From Pontederia crassipes (Eukaryota; Streptophyta; Magnoliopsida; Commelinales; Pontederiaceae): a DNA stretch of 64,000 nucleotides. Under the pieces are notes generated by a model that was not told where the DNA came from, did not search any database, and saw nothing but the letters and a program-made list of their open reading frames with translations. Shown in pieces: positions 37,848 through 50,100 of this stretch. Within the stretch, counting starts at the first letter, position 1, and each line of letters starts with the position of its first letter. A program made the position numbers and the translations under genes. Where the stretch lies: contig CM060196.1 of the NCBI GenBank assembly GCA_030549335.1, positions 22,712,501-22,776,500 of the forward strand, given 5' to 3'.

Positions 37848-38559
37848 AGAAAACTTAGTATGCTCCTTAAAACCCACCATCAGAAATCTAAAGGCCCCCT
37901 TCCAAAAAAGAAAGCATACCCCATATATTCTAATCAAAAAGTAGCTTCAACGAGTTTATACATCTAGCACAAGAAGATGAGAATTGAAATCTGCTATAGA
38001 TGGTTTTCACGCTTCAGATTTGTAGAGTGAAAGGTGCTTCTTCATGCTCCTTGAAAAAACATGAGTGTGGAAAAAAATATAAGTATAACCAGAAAGAAAA
38101 AGTTTGCATTTCATTTTAAAGAAACACAGGGCCACACAGATGAAACGAGAGAAAACTATTTAAATAAGGTGGATGTTAGACTTTCATTTACCGAGAAGGT
38201 TATTACCGAGACATAGTACTGCACCACTCTTTAAGTTTGAACTCAAAGATAGGGAGAAATTTTCCAAATTGAGTTTCCTCAATGTGCTGTGTGTTACACC
38301 TTTCTTCTCTTTCTTTCCTTTTTTTTTTTTTTGGAAAATTTGTGATATACATTTTGACTTGTGATGCTATACTAACATTTCAATCAAAATTGCAAAATAA
38401 CTACAGGACCTTGGAACCACAGTTGAAAGAATGTAAACATAAAAAAGAATACATTGATGTTATTAAAATTCATAGCAGGAATGTTTATGCCATGCTCAAA
38501 TGAGAGTACAGCACAACTGGCCCAAAAATCTACTGGTGATGCAAAATTTAGCCTTCAAG

Positions 38560-39060
38560 TAGATATTTCCATAGTAAACTTGCTGCAGATGCACATCGCA
38601 GATTTGTTGAATTCAATGTGGGCGATTATGTGATCGTTCGTGTGTCCAGAATGATATTCTCATAGTTCTTTTAGGAAGTTACATGAGAGAGCGACCCTTC
38701 CAGAATGTTCACTTCATATGCAAGGATCCAATGTTTATGTAGTTGATTTTCCATGTGATCTGAATATTAGGTCAGTAGTCAATCTTGAGGATTTTAACCC
38801 TATAGTGGAACTTTTGAACCTCCTAGACTACCTACGAGGTCTGTTGTTTCTTTTGCAATGGCTCCAGTTGTGCTTCCAATGGATCATTCACAATGTGAAC
38901 GCATTGTCAATTATTCTTGAGGACCAAACTATCTTTATGCACCGCATTTTGGTTTGCTGGTCTGACCGCTCAGTGATGAATGGTACCTGGATTACTGAAG
39001 AAGATTTTCTCTCTTAGATGCCGATCTTTTGGACGCTTATTGTCAAGATCATTGGCTAGT
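38560..39060 (+). mobile_element. Ty3/gypsy pol 3' remnant with chromodomain
   Basis: Broken frames in gypsy order: ADAHRRFVEFNVGDYVIV (post-integrase region, about 38588-38640), VVDFPCDLNIRSVVNLEDFNP (38739-38800) and HRILVCWSDRSVMNGTWITEEDF (38943-39010), which is a chromodomain. Several stops and frameshifts divide them. No LTR was found. If the Gag1-like gene starts near 40.1 kb, this lies in its first intron in antisense orientation. Confidence 0.82.
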
Positions 39061-40640
39061 TGAGTTTTCTTCGCTGCGGAGGGTTGAAATAGGATGGTCA
39101 TTAGTCTGTTATGAGCACAGGCAATGAAGATTTAGTTTCCTTTTTTTATTAGTTATCCCTTTCGTTACACTTTTCCTTTTCATTGTTTAATTGAGAAGCT
39201 TTTCCTTTTTTCTGTGTTGTGCTTTTTCTAGTATATTTGGGAATCCATATGTTTGGAACCCTACAAAAGGACATGGATGATTTGTAATAGAGACCTCAAA
39301 TAAAACAAAATAGACGAGATTTCGAACGAATTCAATACATCAGACCAGATTGAATGTTTTAGCAGCATGGTAAGACAAAAACAAATGTCCTGGTGAAAGT
39401 ATCCACAAAATTATCAAATTTCCAGGCCATACTGACTTTCCTTCACTTCTTTTTGCTCTAGATTGCATGATAACACCGTTCAAAATTCCACACCCTACAT
39501 TTACAACTAATATCATAAATTATGTTTTTGCTACTTATTCCTTATAAATTTCGGCAAATATGTCGTTGATCCAAACATTTTATCCCTAAAAAACGCGCCA
39601 AAAACCCAACTTTCTTTTACAACTTTAAGCATTCAATCGTCCAGATTCATAAAAAACCAAACTTGCCGAGATCGAACAGTGCGATTAATTCATATCGTGC
39701 ACAAGAGAAGAACAATATCAGATTTCTACACGCAATGCACCAAGCAGATTTCAATAGAGTTAAGAAAAATAGCGACAAAAAACAAGACGAAAACCTTCTT
39801 AAGGTTGCTCAAATATAACTTGAAAAAAACAACAGATTAAATTCGCATTGGTGTCCCTAGAATTACCAGATCAAGAAAAAAAATAGTCTTAATTGACGGA
39901 TCCAACACTGCGCCCTCTTTTTGTATTGAGAAAGGAAACCTACCGAATAGACTTGGTCTCTTTTATGTTTATCTTTTTTATCCTGCGGTGTTCGTGTTCC
40001 TCCTCTCCTCCTCCTCCTCCTCCTCCTCCTCCTCCTCCTCCTCCCCCTCGATTCGGGTCGCTTTGCTGCTTCCTTCTTCTCCGTCAAGAAACGGATAGAG
40101 GCAAAAGATGTGGGTGAAATAAAAAGAGAAAAGATACAAATAATGTATATTTATATCTAGAGAAACAATTATATAGTGGAGTCATCATTTAATTAAATAA
40201 TAATATTAATGCGAAACTATTTTTTATTTGATACATTAATTACATGTGATGTCATATATATATATATATATATATATGTGAAATAATGTTTATTTGATAT
40301 ACTATTAAATTAGAGGTCCGTTAATACAATACTAAACTAATTTAAAATAACATAATAGTTTCAATCCAACTTTTACATTCACAAACGATCCATATTTTTT
40401 ATTTCTTACCGAACCTGGGAAGAATGTTGAGTTTGCAAAAAAAAAAAAAGTATTTTTATTTTCTTTCTGTATCAGATCCAAACATTCTTTTTAATTATAA
40501 AAAAACACTGGATTCTTTTCGGGCCATTCTTCAAGAGGAGTCCACGTCAACTTTGAATAATTATGAAACTGGATATGTTGGAACGGATAACTCCTCTTCA
40601 ATTTATAAGATAATAATATATTAATATTCACAAGGTCAAG
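39061..40640. other. AT-rich spacer, possible 5' end of the Gag1-like gene
   Basis: No coding sequence. A (CTC)n run at 39996-40046 and a TATA-like tataaata on the minus strand near 40150 could be the leader and promoter of the minus-strand Gag1-like gene. An (AT)n run lies at about 40256-40276. Confidence 0.3.
39996..40046 (+). repeat. (CTC)n microsatellite
   Basis: Fifteen or so CTC/TCC triplets; it gives long arginine or proline runs in translation that are not protein evidence. Confidence 0.95.
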
Positions 40641-40689
40641 GAGTGTGCAATAGATTATATGTCAAAAAAAATGTGATCAAAGATTATTT

Positions 40690-41370
40690 AAAGAGGAATA
40701 TGGGTGTCCCCCCCGGGGAACTGTCCTCCCGTGTTATGCCTGTCCCTCGGGGGAACTGTCCCCCCGTATTACGCCTGTCGCATCCGACGGCTGGCGAGAG
40801 AGAGGAGATTGGCGCCGGTGTAATGCACGATTCGGGATGGGACGAGCGGCCCGGTTCGACCGGCTATAAAATGCTAAAAAACCTCATTTTTCTCTCTCTT
40901 CTCTCTCCTCTTTGTTTCTCCTCGCGCCGCCGATCTCCTCTCTCTCTCCCTGATCGGTTCGACCTCACGCCTCGCCGATCTCATCTCTCTTCGATTGGTT
41001 CGACCTCGTCGACCCCGGCAACCTCCACCGAGCCCCGACCAGATCTACGGTCCCGACCTCCTCCGAGCTCCGGCCAGATCTGGACTCCGCCGACCAGATC
41101 CTCGACCCCCGACAAGATCTACGACCTCGTCGACCTCGCCGACCCCCTTCGAGCCCCGGCCAGATCTGCGACGACATCGACCGGCTAGATCCGAGGACCA
41201 AATTTGCAACCCCGTCGACCCGCAGCGACCTACTCCGAGCCCCGGCCACCAACCCACTGCGACCCCCCTCCGAGCCCCGACCACCGACCCGCGATGACCC
41301 CTCTTCACTACCGCCGCCACCGTTACCACCAAGCTCGCGTGCACCGCCGCTGGGGAGCTCGCCCGTGCAC
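40690..41370. repeat. GC-rich low-complexity block, left part
   Basis: Begins with a cccccggggaactgtcc motif given twice (40710-40765). A TATA-like ctataaaatgc at about 40863 is followed by CT-rich DNA, then many copies of cgacctc, gagccccg and ggccagatct. Its right edge (41290-41370) is one unit of the 77-bp repeat that continues after the inserted solo LTR. Possibly the body of a non-autonomous element; ends not found. Confidence 0.5.
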
Positions 41371-42644
41371 TGATGCGATAATTTTATATAGCGTATATAC
41401 TAGCAAGAGCACTAGGTCGAATCAAGTAATAAAAAGTGAGAAGAGTGTCGAACCCACGAGGACTAGTCTATCTTTATCTTTATCTTTATTTGGTTCAAAA
41501 TAAATAAAACAAAGAAGATTAAAATTGATCCAGCCTAAAGTTTGAAAATAAATAAATTAGAAATGTTCAGACAAGATGAGGGTAACAATATCTTTCAATA
41601 AAAGATCTAAAATAAATCTGAATTTTCTGGTGGAAAAAATGGCAAAAAAGTAAAGATTTCAAACTAGATGACCTAACTATCTTATCACAATATTAGAAAG
41701 AGAAGGTTCAACCGAATCAATCTCTAACTAACTTTTGATAAGATGCTTTAGCGATGCAATCCTATCTCAAAAACACCTCAATCGAGTGAATTAATGATTC
41801 ACAAATCTCTAAATCTCAACCGAGTAAATAGAGATGGGATATGAAATGCTTATCGAAATATCATTCAACTTAGAGATATCAAAAGAACAAATCTCGATAA
41901 TACCAACCAGTTAAAATCGAGTACTCAGAAGATAACATTAAAATCAACATACATATTCAGAATATTCATAGTAGTAAATCTTATTCAACGATCTAACAAA
42001 GTCCAACATAAATTGATCCTAATTAGAACTATATTACATAGATAAAGAAATAGTAGAGAGAAAAACAAGAGATTAAAAGATAGAAAAAAGGAGAAATAAT
42101 CTCTTCAAAATTATCTAAACTCCTCTGGAAGAATCTCCACCAAGTAGACGACCAGAGGCTCTCTCTCTTCTTGCCTTTGCGATGGATTTTTGAATTCTAG
42201 ACTTGGATGTCTAAGTGAGATGATATGAAACCCTTTTTTATAGTTGAAAATGCATCTGCCTCCTGAGAATCAACATGAATCAATGCCGCATGAATCAAAA
42301 TATAATGATTTGATTGAGGAGATCTTGCGAAATTAACAACATAAATCGTGCTATTAATAACAGAGGATATTTTATATTGTTAGAGTGATTTCCTTCCAAT
42401 CTTTCAGATTTTGAAGATATTTGATTGCTGGCTAACATGGACCACGTTGAAGGAAACATGGGCTGTGTTACTGACAAATGCAGACCGTGTTGGCTGTTGC
42501 AGAAATAAAAATAACAAATTAGATATCAACTGATTCTATAAAAGTTTTAATTAAAAATGAGGAAAAGTTTATATATAATAGAATAAAATTATGAAAAATA
42601 GACTGAATAATATGAAATAAATATGTATAAAATGTCATGCATCA
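41371..42644. mobile_element. Solo LTR, 1274 bp, with 5-bp TSD
   Basis: The element starts TGATGC and ends GCATCA, perfect 6-bp inverted ends of the TG...CA type, and is flanked by TGCAC at 41366-41370 and 42645-42649. It interrupts a GC-rich 77-bp repeat array whose units resume directly after it. The interior is AT-rich with no gag or pol. It contains gagtgtcgaacccacgagga near its left end, a string I recognise from plant LTRs. A lone LTR arises by recombination between the two LTRs of a full element. Confidence 0.85.
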
Positions 42645-42965
42645 TGCACTGTCGCCGTCGATCTCGCATGCCCCACCGCTGCCACCAAGCTCGCGTGCAC
42701 TGTCGTCGCCGAGCTCGCCCGCTCACCGCCGCCGCCGATCTCGCCCACCCCACCATTGCCACCAAGCTCGCGCGCACCGCCGTCACCGAGCTCGCCCGCG
42801 CACCGCTGCCGCCGAACTCGCCTGCCCCACCGGCGCCGCTGAGCTCACACGTGCACTGCCGCCGCCGATCTCGCCCGCCCCACCATCGCCACGCTGATCT
42901 CGCCCGCCTCGACGCTATCAATCTCGTGCACCGTCGAGCTCGCGCACCGACGTCGCCCCCGCCAT
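42645..42965. repeat. 77-bp GC-rich minisatellite
   Basis: Units starting with gatctcgc or gaactcgc begin at 42660, 42737 and 42814 (77-bp spacing), then a shortened unit at 42867. Each reads like ccaccattgccaccaagctc followed by gcgcaccgccgtcaccgag. Open frames on both strands result from the composition. Confidence 0.85.
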
Positions 42966-44129
42966 GTCATTAATCCATGATATTCTATAAATTATTTATT
43001 AATTCATATTTAATCCATGTGTAAATATTCTAATCATGTCGAAATTATGAATTATTACATGTTAAGCCCAATAATTTGGAAGTGTTTAAATTGCCCGCCT
43101 TCGACCATTTTGTCCGCTTCAGGATGTCGAGGTCGCCTCCCGATCTCGCCCGAAGCGAACTCCGACTGCCTATCTCCCTCCATGCACGCTCACCATCGAT
43201 GACTGCCGACCTCACCGATTTCTTTTCGTGATATGTACTAAAATGATTTACAGCCTGTTGCATCTGTTACGCGAAACTCCTATACAAGCAAGACATGATT
43301 TGTTGTGTGTGGCATTTACATGTTCTTCCATTTTTTAGTCGTCTTGCATTTTTCGGTGCACACGACTAAAATAGTGAGGCACTAATAAAAAGTTCATACA
43401 GTTTATAGCAAAATTTTGCAGCATAAAATAGAAAAACTTACATCCATCATGTATATATCACATATATTACGTCAAACTAACATGAGAACATCACACAAAA
43501 TAACGTTTATCAACTCTTTTTAACAAATATTCCAGTTCCACAAGAATTACAATTTATGAACTATTGTTACAACTCTTACTCTCAAACAAGCCTCGGCTCT
43601 CAGAGCTAGGTGGCACTCCCGGAGGTAGGCTGCACTTGGGGTTCCAGATGCGGGTGCATGCATTCGAGGCGTGGTCCAGCTCTGGGATGTGTCCGGGAGT
43701 CACCGGTGCCTCGAGGTCGGCGGCGTGCCGGAGATTGGCGGGGGTCATGGCGTGCATTGAGGTCGGAGGTGGGCACGGCAACACCCGAAGATCGGCGGGG
43801 GTCGCGGCGTGCTCAAGGTCGGTGGCGAAGCTCGGAGGCCGGCGTGGTGACACATTGCTCGAGGTCGGATAGGTCTTTGAGGTCGGCGGTGGTGCACAAT
43901 GTCCTAGCTCTGAGACAGGCACGGCGATGCCCTCGAGGTCGGCGGCGGCGCGCACGGCGTAGCTCAGAGGCAAGCGCAGCGACACCTGGAGATCGACGGG
44001 ATCATGGATTAATTAGACCAGGACTAACTAAATGTATCACTTCCAGAGAGGAATACAACTACAACATGACACCATTAGCAAAACAAAACAAAACAAAAAG
44101 GAAATAAGAGATACTTAAAGAGACCAAAA
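42966..44129. other. Spacer with second GC-rich minisatellite
   Basis: 42966-43560 is AT-rich except for 43100-43220. 43600-44000 repeats gaggtcggcgg and gatcggcgggggtcgcggcg at about 57-bp spacing. No gene. ORFs here are proline-, arginine- or alanine-rich composition effects. Confidence 0.5.
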
Positions 44130-44638
44130 AAAGGATCTCATTGTGACCGACATGGATCCCGATCGAATGCAAAAGATGCGACGCGTGTGCCCCGCAGCAC
44201 AGTGTCACCAGCATCCACGCAAAGGCCACCTGGTTTCGGCTCGACGCGAGTAGCCTCTCCTTTCTCTCCGCCATGTCCCTCCACTTCCTCGCGTTCTCAC
44301 TGACACCCATCCTGGACCGTCGCCTCTTGGACAAGAACCCGCACGATGTCAGCCTCCCGACGAGCTCCTCCACCATCGCCACCTCGTCTCCGCCGGACGC
44401 CCGCCTCAATCGGACTACGGCCATCTCAGTCAGCATTAACGACGGCCGAGTCGACCCGGTCGTCGTCGGCGAGGATGGTCCGAACCCAGGAGACGCAGGC
44501 GCCGCACATCATCCCTGTGACCTCGAGGAGAACCGATGAGTTCTTCAGCTCGGATTCTTCAAAGCCCTTCTCCTGGGCTTCTCCAGCTGGAGCCACGCCC
44601 ACGTCGGCAACATTTATAGAGGGGGAGGAAGAGGCCAT
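44130..44638 (-). pseudogene. PAA2: PAA2-type chloroplast Cu-ATPase, first-exon fragment
   Basis: On the minus strand from 44638 it reads LLEVTGMMCGACVSWVR, an N-terminal heavy-metal-associated domain with the Cu-binding MxCxxC. After a frameshift at about 44434-44437 it continues with LTEMAVVRLRR, GRLTSCGFLSKRR, ENARKWRDMAERKE and FAWMLVTLCCGAHASHLLHSIGIHV, the stretch before the first membrane helices of PAA2/HMA8. The shift is explained by loss of two bases after the codon for VN. The rest of the 880-or-so-residue ATPase is absent, and in place of a transit peptide there is GC-rich repeat DNA. It is a truncated, frameshifted copy, probably carried here by an element or by duplication. Confidence 0.85.
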
Positions 44639-45571
44639 GCGAATCGCTGGAGGACCGGGGCCGGTGGAGCCACAAGCATAGCGGCGGTCGAGGTCATCGG
44701 GGGTTCGCCGCTGTGTGTAGATTTGGTCGCTGCGCGCAGATCTGGCCGGAGGGTTGTCGCTACGCCTAGATCTAGCCGGAGATCGGCGAAGCTTGGCGGA
44801 TATGGGCAGATAGGAGAGGAGAGATCGACGTGCTTGAGGTGGATGCACAGATCTGGTCTGTTTGTGCTCAAGTCAACACGCAAATTTGGTCCGTCATCGG
44901 CGTCGATAGGAGAAGAGAGGGGAGGCTGGCGAAAGAGAGGGTGAGAGTGCGCCGCGAAAGAGAGAGAAAGTTTTGGGGTGAAAGAGATGAAATTTTCGGA
45001 GGAACCTCTTTTTGTACACGAAATGTTCTAAACCGGACCGAATGTCATCGAACCGAGATTGAACCGATGGTCTTAGTTCGTGAACCGCATTTAACAGCAT
45101 CTGCATTTCACATTATCACTTGAGTTATAATATTTTCAATTTCACTTTCCGCATTTATCCTTTACAATTTTATTTAAATAAATTATAAAACATATTGAAT
45201 AAATTATAATAATAATAATTAAATAAATTATAAAATTAATCAAATAAATATTAATTAATTATTATGAATAGATTATTATCATATTTTAAATATATATTAA
45301 TTATTTTATAATTTAATTTTATGAGTGAGAATAGATATTTATGATTTAAGTTTACGAAGTTAAAAATAATTTATATATCTAAACATAAGTCTTTTGATTA
45401 GGGGTACATTGGTAAAAGTTGAACAATAACTCATAAATCTTTATTTTCTTGTAAATAACTAATATGGATTGCCATATAAATTACTTATGCATACTAAACA
45501 ATGTAATATATATTGCTAGTAATTTAATAAGTGGCAATCTTTCTGAGAGAAAATCAATATTGTTAAGTAAT
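44639..45571. other. GC-rich flank, then AT-rich spacer
   Basis: 44640-44960 carries agatctggccgg-type strings that are the reverse complement of those at 41040-41180, so the PAA2 fragment is flanked by oppositely oriented copies of one repeat type. 45100-45570 is AT-rich and shares short strings with 31900-32060. No gene. Confidence 0.45.
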
Positions 45572-45667
45572 ATTGAATTGCGGCTGCTTCTTCCATGGAC
45601 CACGGTTGTTGTGCGCTAAACTGGAGATAAGATAATTTATGGGGCATGTATTCAATAATGTCAGCGA

Positions 45668-46806
45668 ATGAGAAATTGGATTGCCAACGGTGCTGCTAAG
45701 GAAGCCCTAATGCTGCCTCCGCCTCCTCCTCCCCCACCCCTTCTCCCTTCTCCTCCAGCCATCTCCGCCCCAAATACCCACCCCCATCGCGAAATTCGGG
45801 AAATGGGTAACGCCTTTCTTATGATCAGGTTCTCTAACGAAGATGACAAGTTGTAGGTCCTAACGCAAAATCCTTGGTCGCTCCGGCAAACCCTACTCCA
45901 TGTGTCGATGGCGAAGCCTTTCTTCAAGCCCTATGAAGATCGCCTTGCTTCGACACCGGTGTGGATCACTTTGCCGGGTCTACCATGGGAGCTGGGCTCG
46001 TCGGAGATGGTCAAGCGGCTGGAGACTTCCTTTGGACACCCGCTGCGAGTCGACGGGGACTCGGCCACTGCAAGATGTTGTATTGAGATCGATATCTCAA
46101 AGCCCCTTAAGCAGGGAGTGTGGTTCATATTGCCGGACAATAGTCGTTGCTTTCAGCACTCTATCTATGAAAATGTTTCATTGTTCTGTTTCAGGTGCGG
46201 TCTCCTGGGGCACCGATTTGAGAACTGTTGCTCGCCGACGTCTGAGTGCACCGGGAACAAGGATGTTGCCCCCTGTCCTAAGGTGCTCCTCTACGGTCCC
46301 TCGATGCAATCCTTGGGTGCAAATCAGATACTGGTTCCCCCTCCCGACGATCGCGGCCGGCGTAGAAGTGAGCCTCGACAGACCGTCGGCGACATCACTC
46401 CGACCGTGGATGACTCTGCACCGGGGCAACGGAGGGATCGGGTGCCACCTGGAGTGAATCACGTGCCTTCCAACGGATCTATTGCTTTGTCCTCTCGCCC
46501 TTTGGATGGTTCTCAGGACTTGGAATTCACGACACGTGTGCAACGCCTGACCCTTCGATCTCTTCTCCTGTGCATCCATTGCCACGTGTCCTAGGGCACA
46601 CTACTTGTGGCCCGAGTGCGCCGCTCACCTCTTCTGTCGACCCTCCTACCTCTTCAGCTCCACTATGGCCTAGTAAGCCAATCCCCACCCCTGTCATCCC
46701 TCCTCCCTCCCCCAGTAGCCTTTTTCCGATCGGTACTCCCACTGTAATCGCTTCTCAGCCTCAGCCTCCCTCCCCGTCATCACCTTGGCTATGTCAACCC
46801 AGCCAC
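45668..46806 (+). pseudogene. LINE ORF1 remnant (DUF4283-like, zinc knuckle)
   Basis: Read in two segments: GNAFLMIRFSNEDDKL then stop at about 45855, and 45902-46594 with STPVWITLPGLPWE (DUF4283-like) and a CCHC knuckle CFRCGLLGHRFENC at 46187-46228. A proline/serine-rich tail follows to about 46806 in another frame. Product would bind RNA in the LINE particle. At least one stop and one frameshift break it. Confidence 0.85.
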
Positions 46807-47170
46807 TCATGAGAAATCCGATTCCTAGTCCATATAGTCTTCCCCTCACATCATCGACTCCTACCCCTTACATAAATGGTTGAATGGGCTTCGGATCAAC
46901 TTAAGGTAGCTTTTGAGCCGGAGGTCTTGGCGACTGATTCAGAGATGGAGCTGGAGGATACGGATATTGTCCCCCCTCCCCTCCCTCGTACTGAGCGATC
47001 TCCAAAGAAACTCAAGGCATTCACTAACCCTTCATTTCAGGTACCCAAGCAGCGACACGCCAAGCGCGGGCGGGCCAGGAAATCTGCGAAATCAGGTAAG
47101 TTTTTGTTTCTGTGATAGAAGGTAACTCTGAAGTAGTGTGTATGCTGGACCATCCTCTTGGCCTTAACTC

Positions 47171-50100
47171 ATGAAACTTGTGTCCTGGAATTGTAGAGGG
47201 GCGAACGGTAGTAAGATTAGATATTTCCTTTTGAATTTAAATAAAAGTCTAAATCTAGATCTTCTTGTACTTCTTGAAACTCATGTTGATGACTCTCGCT
47301 CTACTGTCATTGTCCGTCGGCTTGGCCCGGCCTGGTGCGACTACTGGAGTCTCGACGATGGTGCCGCCGGCGGCCTAATCCTGGCCTAGCACCGGCAGCA
47401 GGTGGAAGTTACTCCTATTATCCTAAATGCGCATTACATTCATGCTATTGTTACAATTGAGAAATTTTCTTTCATGCTTACTGCCATCTATGCTAGTACT
47501 CATCGTAATTCTTGTAGACTGCTTTGGAATGAGCTTAAGGGTCTTAATATGGGTAGTACTATTCCGTGGGTTATGCTAGGCGACTTTAATAATATCCTTT
47601 ATCCTTCTGACAAACGGGGTGGTCATCCCTTTCAGCCTTCCCCTTCTTCACATGCCCTTTAAAGTATGATCCAACACCATAGCCTGCTCGACCTCCCACC
47701 TCCGGGACTTGGTCTGACATGGTGTAACAACAGATTAGGAAATGTTAGAATTCTTTGTAAGCTAGACAAAATTACGGTTAATTTCTTATGGCTACTAAAA
47801 TTTTCCTCTGCCTCTGTCAAAACTCTCCCGAGAATTGCTTCTAATCACTCTCCTTTGTTTCTTGACTCCCTAACCTCCCTGGGTAGGAACCGTACATTTA
47901 AATACGAACATTTCTGATTTGAATATGCCTAGGCCAGAAAGATTGTTGAAAATATTTGGCTAAATGACAATCATATCATGACCCTGCAACAATTACTTAA
48001 ATCTGTCAAGGATCAGACCACCCACTAGAACAAACATTATCTGGGTAAGCTCGAAGTTAGATTAAAACAAACGAGTAAACACATCCAATCCCTTGAGTCT
48101 AAGGATGAGACCTATGGCCTCACCTAGGGTGAGACCTCCATGCTTAGAGGCCTATATCATAAACATGGCGCATTACTAAGACAGATCAGCCTAAAGTGGT
48201 GGAGAAAATCACGTACCAATTGGATTAATAATGGGGATAAAAATACTAAATACTATCATCTCAGTACCATGATTAAACACGGACAAAACCACATTCAATC
48301 CATAAGGGATTCCGATAATCAATCTATTGAATCCAATGAGGGCATCGTTAATGGCTTCACTACCCACTACAAGGAATTATGGGCTCCCCCTCCTCCTAGT
48401 ACGAACAACTCTCCCTAGCCTAATCTACCCTCTCTCGATCCTTCTTGGCATGATTCTCTTCTAACACATGTGTCTTCGAAAGAAATTAAGGATGTCTTCT
48501 GGTCCATGCATCATGGGCGGGCCCCTGGACCAGATGGTTTCACTTTGAAATTTTACAAAGAATACTGGGACATTATTGGTAGCAAAATCACTTCCACAAT
48601 CAAATCTTTCTTCAATCATAATTTTTCCCCTCTAGAGTGGGGGCACACGGCACTCATCTTTATTCCCAAAAAAACTAACCCTCAGATTATTTTTTATTAC
48701 AGACCGATTAGTCTATGCAATGTTATTTATAGAGATGTCTCCAAGATCATTGCAAATAGACTAAAGCTCATCCTACCTCTCATTATTGACCCCTGCCAAT
48801 CTGCTTTCATCAAGGGTAGATTTATTCAGGACAATATTCTTATTGCACAAGAAATTGTTCACTCTCTTTCCTAGGGTAGGAGGAAATTTTTTATGTTCAA
48901 AGCTGATATGGCAAAGGCTTTTGATAGAGTGTCCTGGACTGCAATTTCATCTATCATGCTTAGAATGAATTACCCAGACAAATTTGTAAATTGGATTAAC
49001 ATTTGTGTTCATTATACAAGTTTCTCCTGTTGGCTGAATGGGGAGCAGTCCCCTTACTTTCCTTCTCATTTGGACATTAGGCAGGGGACCCTCTCTCTCC
49101 CTACCTCTTCACTCTTATCTCTCAGATTTTATCCTCTATGCTTAACATGGTTGTTTCCTCTAACCTGATTATCTCTTTCAGCATCAATACCTTCTCCCTG
49201 AGCCACATTCTATTTGCTGATGATCTCCTACTGTGTTTGCGGGCTACTCTGAAGAATGCTAGGAACATCATGCATATCCTGCACGCATATGGAAACCTTA
49301 CTAACCAAGCTATAAATGTTAATAAATCTGAGTTGTATTTTCCTATTAAACTAAATCAGACTAGGAAGAAAAAAATCATGCATACACTATGTATTAAGCA
49401 AGGCCAATTTCCCTTTTACTACCTTGGTGCTCCTATTTCATACAAATATATCACAAGGGGTTAGCAAATGAGTCTTCAGGAGAAGTGTACTTCCAGGTTG
49501 GCTGGCTGGAGAGGTAAGTTGCTCCATATGGCAGGTAGATCAGCGCTGATAAAATCTATTTTAAATTCTATCCCTATCCATATTTTGTCTTCCATCTATG
49601 TTTCTAATGGGCTTATAAATTCCCTAAAAAAGTTTTCTAGAAGTTTTCTGTGGTCAAATAGTGGCACTAAAATAGGTATGCACCTACTGTGGTGGAAGGT
49701 TGTCCAGGCTCACCAGTCACTTGGTGGACTGGGCATAAAATATCTTTGTTGGCTCGGGGCTTCTCTCTTGGCCAAGCGAGTTCTAGCTATTCTAAATGGT
49801 GAGTCTAACATATGGGTAAATCTTATTAATTGCAAATATGGTACCTTGGAGCCTTGGAAGGATATGGATCTTAGGTATGCCTCTTGGCCTTGGAGGATGA
49901 TAATTCACACTATGCAGGATATTCGATTTGGGATGAGAAAATTTATTGCTTCTGGGAGTTGTACATCTGTGTTTTTTTATCCATGGCTGTTTAACAATCC
50001 TTTATCGCATATGTCGACTTTTCTTAATATGCATGCTTCCATTGACCTGCTAAATGTTAACGATTTAATTCTGCACAATGTCTGGAATTTGCCTCTGCTT

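Noticed and set aside
39863..40117. Arginine-rich and proline-rich frames on opposite strands
   Set aside because: Both come from the (CTC)n run; no family features.
40643..41503. Long overlapping frames on both strands (up to 181 residues)
   Set aside because: GC-rich repeat without stops; all frames open together, no conserved motif.
42589..42973. Frames of 86-116 residues on both strands
   Set aside because: They follow the 77-bp minisatellite.
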